Shown here: positions 56,978-64,000 of the stretch, one piece after another | How the letters are laid out: each line of letters starts with the position of its first letter | How positions within the stretch are numbered: the stretch's first letter is position 1 | Source of the DNA: Ceratodon purpureus | Lineage: Eukaryota; Streptophyta; Bryopsida; Pseudoditrichales; Ditrichaceae | Direction: 5' to 3' | NCBI GenBank assembly: GCA_014871385.1 | Contig: CM026427.1 | Coordinates: 12,896,430 to 12,960,429, forward strand | DNA: 64,000 nucleotides | Position numbers and translations under genes: made by a program | The notes under the pieces: model-generated | Seen by the model: the letters and a program-made list of their open reading frames with translations, nothing else | Databases searched by the model: none | Told to the model about the DNA's origin: nothing

Positions 56978-59900
56978 ATGGATCCGGATGAAGCGGTTGA
57001 ACCGGTTGAAGTGGTTGCTCCGGCTAGAGCCATTCCAAGACTCGGTACGAGAGAGTGGGCACCATGGTTTTCGATCAAGTTCCAGGAAGGGTCACTGTCA
57101 CATAAGGTAGCCCAATGTGTGTATTGCAGGACCAAGTTTTCGTACGTGAGGCATAGGTGCTTTCAGCATTATGGTTGGGACCAGTCCAATCTCTCGAGGG
57201 TTTGCCAAAAGGCACCTACCGTAGTGAAGAGGAAGTTTCAGTTTTGCGCTAGAAAGATTCCCGGCCCTTTGACACAGGAGGAGGTGGATGGTATCAGGCC
57301 AACGTTCCCCGCGTCAGTTCAACGTGGAACATCCAGTGCTTCCACACACGGCACTCTGTACGGTGGATCCGAACCCTCGTATAATGATTCCGAAGAGGAC
57401 CGAAATGTCTCCAGTGTTGCACCTAGTAGGGCCGGTTCGAATACCACTAGGAGCTTGCGGCAACAGGACATGAGTGAAGTACTCCAGATCGCCAAGCGGA
57501 AGGAGCTGGACATGTTGTGGTCATCCTTCTTTTACGAAGCCAACGTCGCATTCAACGTGGCCAAGCACCCAGCATTTATTAAGGCGGTGAGCACAACCGC
57601 GGCTGCCGGATTTAACTACAGTCCTCCTTCCTATGACGCGATGCGAACAACGCACATCATGGAAAAAAAGAAGTTAATCAAGGCAAAGATTGATGAACGT
57701 ACGAAAACCTCGACCGAGTTATACGGGGGTACCATATGCTCCGATGGCTGGGATAATGTGAATCGCCGACCGTTGATGAATGTCATGCTAGTATGTCCGG
57801 CAGGCGATGTATTTCTTGGGTCTGTTGATACGACTGGCGAGAAGAAGTCAATGGGATATATTGCCGGGGAGATGAAGAAATATATTCGAGAAATTGGCCC
57901 TCAGAATGTTGTCCAGATTTGCACGGACAATGCAGCCAACATGCTTGGCGCCATGGATAATATCCTGGAGGAGTTTCCTCACATGTACAAGCAGGGCTGT
58001 TGTGCCCATATTCTAGATCTTCTTATCGAGGACTGGGGCAAGGAAGTCTTTGTGAAGGATTTGGTCGCCAAGGCTAAACACGTGTGTCATTACATTCGGA
58101 GACATCATGTTCCCATGGCCCTTTTCCGCAAATTTGAACCGAAGTTGTCCTTGGTGGTTCCCGCTGAAACCAGATTCGCTTGTAACTATCTGATGATAGA
58201 GCGCCTTATGGAGGTTAAATTTGCTTTGGAGCAAGTGGTCATGGCACAGGAGTGGTACGAGTATGTCGACGGTTTATTCAACCAAACCGAGGGGGTGCGT
58301 AATCATGCACGCGCAAGCGTAGTGCGTCAAACAATTCGTGACGATGGGTTCTGGCATCAGTGTGACAACTTCACGCACCTAGTGAAACCAGCCCTAGTAG
58401 CTCTCAGGACCTTCGATGGAAGCCAGCCGGCAATGGGCAAGGCATGGATTACAATGAGCAACCTAAAGGATCACGTGTACAATCTCCGAGGATCCCCTTG
58501 CTTTTTCCCACCTGTCATGGCAACAAGGATGGAGCTGCGGTTCGACCGTAGATGGGACATGATGCATACCGATCTTCATTATGCCGCGGCGCTCTTGAAC
58601 CCTTGGGTTAGAACGCATAAGGGCTTACAAGTCATAGGAGAAGCGAAGGCGGCTCTCAATCGGGTGTTTCGTCAGGTGGGTGGCCAAATGGGAATTCCAT
58701 TTGGCGATCTTATGAAAGAGATGATCGAGTTCGACGAGGGACGTGGCCCTTACAGCCCCGAAGTGACCATCGATATCAGAGGTTTGAATCTGGAACCCCA
58801 TCAATGGTGGCAGAGGATTGGAGGGGGACCATTGGCAGTCATTGCGAAGCGCATTTTATCTCAGGTCTGCTCCGCCTCATCGTGTGAACGGAATTGGAGC
58901 ATGTATTCGTTTGTCCACAACAAGGTACGCAACCGCCTGGGGTTAGAGAAGTCTGAGGCCTTGGTGTACATTTATACGAATAGCAGACTCCTCCGCGAAC
59001 GCCCAAAGCCCAACCCCCTCAGATGGTACGAGAACAATGCATGGTCAGAGGAGTCAGATCCGGAGAGAGATCCAAGCGAAGAGGAAGGAGATGACGACGA
59101 TCATTACATACCAGTTGACCATGCAGGCAGTGGGGATGATGATGTCTGGGGACATGATAACGTCGACGTTAACACGAATGGGCAAAACGACGGTAATGGC
59201 AACGGACGCGGTGACGCTAACCGCAACAATCCGCGTGACCGCAACAACCACGATGATAACGGTGATGAGTACGACTTCAACAATGAACCAGAATATAACC
59301 AGGGAAACCCGGACATGAACATCTATGGAGACGAATTACCCACGCTCCCGGTATTTGATGAAGCGGCTAATGCAGAAGGAAGAGGCGCTCGTGACGAAAG
59401 AGATGCTATTCCAGTCCAAATCAATCCTGAGAACAATGACGGGGTTGCAGATGATTCATCCAGCGAGGACCATCTAGGCAACGATATCCATGCTGGCGAT
59501 GATGATGAGGACAGTGACGAAGGGGGTGATGGAAGTCATGGACGGGCTGTAGATGGACCTCATTGGACCGGCCTCGTTAGTGGGGAGGGCAACTGGGGAA
59601 CCGTTCCGGCACAAGGCGACTCAAGCTTGTTTCAAGAGATTCCTCCTGCTCACGAGAGAAGGACTGTGCACGCAATCCCCGCACAGACTGTGGCTCCATC
59701 GCAACCCACTGGTACGGGGGGTATCGAACCAGATACAATCGTGGATGGAAGCCTGGCTCGGAGGCCCACAAGTTCAATGGGCGCAAAAATAGCTCGACTC
59801 CTTAGATCATCAGCAGCGGCGAGGCCTCCACTCAATCGAGCTAGTGGTAGTCGGCGTGGTGCCTCCACCGCCAAGCTAGTCCCCGTGGCGCCAGCTATAG

Positions 59901-60424
59901 ACGAAGCCGTACAGAATGTGGCCCAACGTGGTGCGAAGAAGTCCACAGCCAAGGTTGTTAGGAAACCACCATCACAAGAACCCCGCGGAGGAACACAAAA
60001 GTCAAGCAAAAAAACTGGACCTGATCCCCTTCCATTCTATACAGGGTACACTGAAGGGGGGCCTTCTTCTGGAACTGGGGTTGTTCGCACACGCATAAAC
60101 TTTGAGGATGGCATCACAGCCATCGGTAATTCCGGAAAGGAGAGGCCTATGAAGCGCCTAGTAAGTGCCAGAGATGGCAATACGGGTGAAGTTTCCGTGC
60201 AAGTGCGCAATCTTACATCGGAGGTGGAAGGAGAGGTACAAGCTCCAGTGGTCGGAGCTCCTGAGGATGAAGGTGACAACGAGCACTCAGAGGAGGAAGA
60301 CCCCGATTGCGATGAGGCGCCAGATGACGAAGATGTGATAATCCGGCACGAATTGGGGCCCACTGTAGCTCGGAAAAGACAATCTTCACGCAAGAAGAAG
60401 CCCCGCAAAGCAAGGAGAGTCTAG
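56978..60424 (+). CDS. hAT-superfamily transposase with long acidic C-terminal tail, intronless
   Basis: 1148-aa frame from ATG 56978. A BED-type zinc-finger-like region (WAPWFSIKF...CVYC...HRCFQHYGW) near residues 25-85 leads to a DUF659-like RNase H fold: first Asp in CSDGWDN (about D256), second in CTDNAANM (about D317), CCAHILDLL helix, and the hAT C-terminal dimerisation motif SSCERNWS (E637) followed by FVHNKVRNRLG. The catalytic set is present and the frame is unbroken, so the enzyme may be active or recently active. After about residue 690 comes ~450 aa of Asp/Glu/Asn/Gly-rich and then Lys/Arg-rich low complexity, unusual for hAT transposases, ending KKKPRKARRV. It lies inside the ~16.6-kb TIR-flanked region behind a GC array. 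Confidence 0.9.
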   Translation: MDPDEAVEPVEVVAPARAIPRLGTREWAPWFSIKFQEGSLSHKVAQCVYCRTKFSYVRHRCFQHYGWDQSNLSRVCQKAPTVVKRKFQFCARKIPGPLTQEEVDGIRPTFPASVQRGTSSASTHGTLYGGSEPSYNDSEEDRNVSSVAPSRAGSNTTRSLRQQDMSEVLQIAKRKELDMLWSSFFYEANVAFNVAKHPAFIKAVSTTAAAGFNYSPPSYDAMRTTHIMEKKKLIKAKIDERTKTSTELYGGTICSDGWDNVNRRPLMNVMLVCPAGDVFLGSVDTTGEKKSMGYIAGEMKKYIREIGPQNVVQICTDNAANMLGAMDNILEEFPHMYKQGCCAHILDLLIEDWGKEVFVKDLVAKAKHVCHYIRRHHVPMALFRKFEPKLSLVVPAETRFACNYLMIERLMEVKFALEQVVMAQEWYEYVDGLFNQTEGVRNHARASVVRQTIRDDGFWHQCDNFTHLVKPALVALRTFDGSQPAMGKAWITMSNLKDHVYNLRGSPCFFPPVMATRMELRFDRRWDMMHTDLHYAAALLNPWVRTHKGLQVIGEAKAALNRVFRQVGGQMGIPFGDLMKEMIEFDEGRGPYSPEVTIDIRGLNLEPHQWWQRIGGGPLAVIAKRILSQVCSASSCERNWSMYSFVHNKVRNRLGLEKSEALVYIYTNSRLLRERPKPNPLRWYENNAWSEESDPERDPSEEEGDDDDHYIPVDHAGSGDDDVWGHDNVDVNTNGQNDGNGNGRGDANRNNPRDRNNHDDNGDEYDFNNEPEYNQGNPDMNIYGDELPTLPVFDEAANAEGRGARDERDAIPVQINPENNDGVADDSSSEDHLGNDIHAGDDDEDSDEGGDGSHGRAVDGPHWTGLVSGEGNWGTVPAQGDSSLFQEIPPAHERRTVHAIPAQTVAPSQPTGTGGIEPDTIVDGSLARRPTSSMGAKIARLLRSSAAARPPLNRASGSRRGASTAKLVPVAPAIDEAVQNVAQRGAKKSTAKVVRKPPSQEPRGGTQKSSKKTGPDPLPFYTGYTEGGPSSGTGVVRTRINFEDGITAIGNSGKERPMKRLVSARDGNTGEVSVQVRNLTSEVEGEVQAPVVGAPEDEGDNEHSEEEDPDCDEAPDDEDVIIRHELGPTVARKRQSSRKKKPRKARRV

Positions 60425-60429
60425 ACTGT

Positions 60430-60750
60430 GGTCACCTTTTTAGCGCATGAAGTAGCAGTAAATCTAAACATACAATCTACCGGCTAAAAACCAAAAAAAA
60501 TACTACGTTATTCTTAATGTTTTTTTTTTTTTTTTGGTAGCACCTTATTACGTAGGCTTATACTGTTACTTAGAGTCAACCTAGTTCATTATCTCACACT
60601 CGAAGGAATTGTATGGTTGTGCTCTGTATTAATTTTTGTGCGCTAAATGCGGTTAATATATCTCCATTGAGTAATTTCGCAGTGAATTTTTTTGGTATTC
60701 TGTTCAATATACGAGTATACCGTAACCGAACCTGTACAGTGTATGTAACG
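60430..60750. other. Spacer between the hAT and kinase genes
   Basis: AT-rich 3' flank of the hAT gene with a T run at 60,518-60,536; nothing coding recognised. Confidence 0.5.
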
Positions 60751-60754
60751 CTGC

Positions 60755-61136
60755 CTATCCGGGCGCGTGCACTGGGACGGGCGCGTACAGGAAGGCGGGC
60801 GAGTGCACGGTGTCGGGCGCGTGCGCGGGGACAGGCGCGTGCACGGTCACGGGCGCGTACAGCGTGCTCGCGCGTACAGATAACCGGCGCGCGCAGAGGT
60901 ACGGGCGCGAGCACGCGGGCACGGGCGCCTGCGGCGTCGGGCGCGCCCGATGTGGGCTGACGGGCGCGCACGTGGGCACGGGCGCGCACACGCGGGCACG
61001 GGCGCGGGCAGTCCCCCGCGCGAACGCGGTGGACGGGCGCGTGCAGACGGGCGCATGCGGACGGGCGCGTGTGGAGGCCCTGTGCGCGCGCGTGTACGCG
61101 CTTACGGGCGCGAACAGCCGAGGGGAGCATAAAAGG
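60755..61136 (+). promoter_or_regulatory. GC-rich array 6 (reverse-oriented CGGGCGCG) with CATAAAAGG at 61128
   Basis: Same motif as the other arrays but on the opposite strand: ACGGGCGCGTGCAC-type units about every 14-20 bp for 370 bp, ending in CATAAAAGG. The kinase ATG at 61312 lies 184 bp downstream, with a C/T-rich leader. Confidence 0.8.
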
Positions 61137-61311
61137 CGCCCCTTAACCCTTATTTTCTACTTTTCAAAGTCTCCTCTTCCAGGTGGCTCCTTGTCCTAGC
61201 CCGTGACTCCACGTGCTCTGCTTGGAACTGCAGGAAGTGGGAGCAACCAGATTGGGAGGGGGGGATCTTTTGGTTTTTTTTTTATTGTGTGTCCAGTTCA
61301 TTATTCCAACT

Positions 61312-62880
61312 ATGTCGGTCTCTCGCGGATCCGGGAAACGCCCTGCCTACGTAGATCTTGATGCTCCTGTAGAGGATGTGACGGCAACCTCCACAGCACC
61401 GACCGTTACAGGCTCAAACCCGTCATCAAGCTCATCGGGAAAGAAGAACCGGAAGTCGGCGAGTGAGAGGGACCCGGACTACCCACCTCCTCGGTACCAG
61501 GATTTCGTTAGAGAGCTAGCATTGGAGTGGTACGGATGTCGGAAACGGGAGATGATTACCCGTACATACGTTGAGAAGGGGGAGACCGGAATTAAGGACT
61601 TGAAGACCCATTTGGAAGAGTATTTGTGGAAGAAGCTGGACCTTTCCGAGAGATATAATGATTGTATTCATTACTTTCATTTCCCTAAGTGGATGGAGCA
61701 ACAAATAACAACAAACACTACGAACATTGTGCATGTCTTTGAGTGTGTCAACAAGAAGCCAAAGGAGGGCTACTCGCGGGCGCAGAAGGAGGAGATAGAG
61801 AAGCTCAAATATGTCCAGGATTCGTGCGCGAGATTCTCGAATAATAAGACGAGGGCGAGGCCATGGCTTGAAGCTGGACTGAAAAGCGCAATGGAGAAGT
61901 ACTTGTGGGGAGCAGTGGTTGGAGTTCCGAGAGGGGTCAAGTTGGTTCCGCTGTCAGGCACAAAGGAAGGCGGTTATGGTAAAGTCCGAAAATTACGTAT
62001 TGTTGGCATGCAAACCATACCTGAGACTTGTGTCTTTGCGGGGAAGACGTCCAAGGCTCCTGACGAGACCCAGAAGCGGCACGAGACATCAATAGAAGCC
62101 ATGGTTTGCAGAATTGACCATCCCGGCGTTATTAAGTTTTTTGCGGTCAATGACTGGACGATGGAAGCCTACACGCTTTGGTGGAATGGGGATTGCCTGC
62201 AGAATTTTCTGCACAAGTTCAATTCAAATATCGGTGAGGGTACTCAGAACCGTAACATCCACAAGCAGATCGATATGCCCATGGAAACACGTGACCGTGT
62301 TAAGGCCTTCCGCACCCATAGGGCCAAGCTAGCTTGGGCACTCATCTGTATTATGGACCGGGTCCATAAGGGGTATTTGCAGCATAATGACATCTCCCCG
62401 GGAAATGTCTTGCTTCACTTCCCAGAGGATAAAGTGAGCGAGGTTTACATTGGAGTATGCGACTGGGGCCTTGCAAGTCGGGTGTGTGAGACAACTCCTT
62501 CAAGGTACGGTTACCCAAGTGATGAGGCGCGTACGGAAGCCTTCAAGGAACGTGGTAGTTTTGTGGCTCCGAAGTTGTGGTACACTTATGGTAAGCGAAA
62601 TTCGGAGACCTCTTATGAAACTGTAAGGAGGAGACATCTATATACGCAGGCTGCCGATGCGTACTCGGTTGGAGTGGTAGCAAATAAGATTTGGGATAAC
62701 GACGACGACTTCGACCTTTTCAAGGATACAGCGGGGAAGGCTAGATTTGCGGTGGCGTTGAAGGAGCTCACAAATCCCGATCCCAAGAGCCGCTCCACCT
62801 TGCGTTTGGTCCACGCTACTCTAACAGCCCCTCCCTACAATTTCCAAATCCCAGAGTGTTGTTATCGCAAACATATTTAG
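61312..62880 (+). CDS. Divergent protein kinase-like protein, intronless
   Basis: 522-aa frame. The start (MSVSRGSGKRPAYVDLDAPV) is the first ATG after the leader. Residues about 1-60 are Ser/Thr-rich, 60-200 an unrecognised helical domain, and 210-522 a kinase fold: a Gly-rich loop-like GTKEGGYGKVRKL, a possible ATP-lysine in FAGKTSK, a catalytic loop HNDISPGNVLLHF (HND in place of HRD, Ser in place of the usual Lys of HRDLK, Asn kept), and CDWGLASRV (DWG in place of DFG). The HxDISxGN style resembles fungal FunK1-type and aminoglycoside-kinase-like families. The metal-binding Asp and Asn are kept, so activity is possible. Substrate unknown. The frame is unbroken. Confidence 0.8.
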   Translation: MSVSRGSGKRPAYVDLDAPVEDVTATSTAPTVTGSNPSSSSSGKKNRKSASERDPDYPPPRYQDFVRELALEWYGCRKREMITRTYVEKGETGIKDLKTHLEEYLWKKLDLSERYNDCIHYFHFPKWMEQQITTNTTNIVHVFECVNKKPKEGYSRAQKEEIEKLKYVQDSCARFSNNKTRARPWLEAGLKSAMEKYLWGAVVGVPRGVKLVPLSGTKEGGYGKVRKLRIVGMQTIPETCVFAGKTSKAPDETQKRHETSIEAMVCRIDHPGVIKFFAVNDWTMEAYTLWWNGDCLQNFLHKFNSNIGEGTQNRNIHKQIDMPMETRDRVKAFRTHRAKLAWALICIMDRVHKGYLQHNDISPGNVLLHFPEDKVSEVYIGVCDWGLASRVCETTPSRYGYPSDEARTEAFKERGSFVAPKLWYTYGKRNSETSYETVRRRHLYTQAADAYSVGVVANKIWDNDDDFDLFKDTAGKARFAVALKELTNPDPKSRSTLRLVHATLTAPPYNFQIPECCYRKHI

Positions 62881-63074
62881 AAGTAGGCAAGTAGTGACAA
62901 CAATGTGATATTCTCAGTTCTCCATAAGAGGGGACATTTTTTGTAAGTGGTTTACTGCCACAATTTTGCAAAACTTTTCAATAAACATTGCACTTCCCAA
63001 TTGCCCTCTTCTGAAATACATGCCCTCTCTTGTCATTTATGATTTTGCCCGATGTCGCTCTTTCCCTACTAACC

Positions 63075-63285
63075 TGCAGCGCTCGCGCCCGACCGCCGGC
63101 GCCCGATGCAGCGCACTCGCCCAAATGCACGCGCCCGATCCAGGCTCGCGCCCACATGACCGCGCCCGATAAGTGTGCTCGCGACCGTCAACTGGATCGC
63201 GCCCGCAGCGACGCTCGCGCCCGTTCGCAGGCGCACGCGCGCGGCCGGAACGACGCACGCGCCCTCGCTCTCGCGCACTCGAGGG
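63075..63285. repeat. GC-rich CGCGCCCG array 7 abutting the right terminal repeat
   Basis: About 210 bp of CGCGCCCG units (GCGCCCGATCCAGG, GCTCGCGCCCACATG and similar), ending directly at the start of the right terminal repeat. If used as a promoter it would point out of the element or serve as an internal boundary. Confidence 0.8.
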
Positions 63286-64000
63286 AAGCTTGTACGTGAG
63301 CGGAGAGCGCAGAGCGGAGAGCGGTGAGCGCAGATTTGGAGAGCGGAGAGCACAGAATGGGAGACAGAACCTTAAAATAGCACTTTTTTTACTAAAAATA
63401 AATTATAAAATTAGAAGATCCGAATATTCTTAGTATATTTTTGGGAAGTTACTAATTTTAGTAATTTAATTGACCCTATAACCGTGGACTAATTACAGTA
63501 TTTTCATTGAATTTGTAGTTCATATTCTCCTTTCTTGGTGATTAATTTTTTAACGTGCACCAATTACTATGCTCCAGCTCCTTCTTACTAGTTCAGGCAT
63601 ACAGTAATTCCCCTTATCTCCTTAAATTTATATGCAAATTACTACTTAAAATGTTTTGGTATTGAACCTGTGAACAGGGATCAAGTAACATTGAATTTCA
63701 TAACATTTTCTTAACATTCCTAGAATTCATCCACTGTAGTCTACATGCCTTTCTCCTTTTTTCTTTTTTTTTTTTTAATTTTTTTGAAATTTGTTTTGTA
63801 TTTTTTATAAAATTTTCTTTATTCTATCTATCTTGTTAGAGGGGTCAAAAGCCTCCTTGCATTTGATTCTCTCCTTCATTTTATTTTCACAATCATTTTA
63901 TTTTCACATTCAATTTGTTGATCTCCTTCATATTATTTTCAACCTTCATTTTAAATATTGCTATTCTTTTCTTTAATCTTTTTAATTTCAATTTATATAA
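63280..64000 (+). mobile_element. Right terminal inverted repeat of the putative giant element (runs off the window)
   Basis: Begins GAGGGAAGCTTGTACGTGAG, then a GAGCGGA array (63297-63355), then CCCTATAACCGTGGAC in a block identical by eye to the left repeat, and ends at the window edge while still matching. Full length is at least ~700 bp. Confidence 0.85.

Overview
The window looks like nuclear DNA of a land plant. The noncoding DNA is AT-rich. Genes have short introns (about 100-850 bp) with GT/AG borders, and several plant-type families are present: a dirigent protein, a GDSL lipase, an S1-like secreted protein and a plant-type RNA pseudouridine synthase 7. Intron sizes and the many unfamiliar lineage-specific ORFs suggest a bryophyte or another early-diverging land plant, but this is inference.

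Positions 1-31,000 are ordinary, sparsely genic chromosome. In order: a 12-exon RNA pseudouridine synthase gene (810-4735, minus); AT-rich intergenic DNA with a minisatellite and a small TA-flanked MITE; a five-exon gene (13043-15881) encoding a secreted GDSL hydrolase fused in frame to a fasciclin (FAS1) domain; a near-perfect 166-bp inverted repeat (16582-16929); a mitochondrial uL18-type ribosomal protein (19521-19862); a decayed AMT2-type ammonium transporter exon (21283-21543); a Tc1-type (DD34E) transposase with three nonsense codons (22566-23579); a 735-bp TIR element; and a two-exon dirigent gene (27596-28293).

Positions 30,300-46,000 are accessory. They hold a coiled-coil/RING-like ORF with two in-frame amber codons, an S1-like secreted protein whose C-terminus runs into a 7-bp GAGCGGA array, a disrupted multi-exon minus-strand gene that carries RNA polymerase II CTD-like heptads (YxPTSPx) and a ParB-like GNHR motif, and eight copies of a ~210-bp satellite with a conserved 11-bp-stem hairpin.

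Positions ~45,985-64,000 are the most unusual part. Two ~700-bp inverted repeats (left 45,985-46,680; right 63,280 to the window end) face each other across ~16.6 kb. Each has a GAGCGGA array at its inner edge. Between them lie long intronless ORFs: a SWIM zinc-finger protein, a small coiled-coil protein, a coiled-coil/RING protein split by one amber codon, an intact hAT-type transposase with a long acidic tail, and a divergent protein kinase with HND/DWG motifs. Most are preceded by 300-400 bp of extremely GC-rich DNA built from a CGCGCCCG-like motif, ending in a TATA box. I read this as a candidate giant TIR transposon with its own style of promoter. The outer ends are not resolved in this window.
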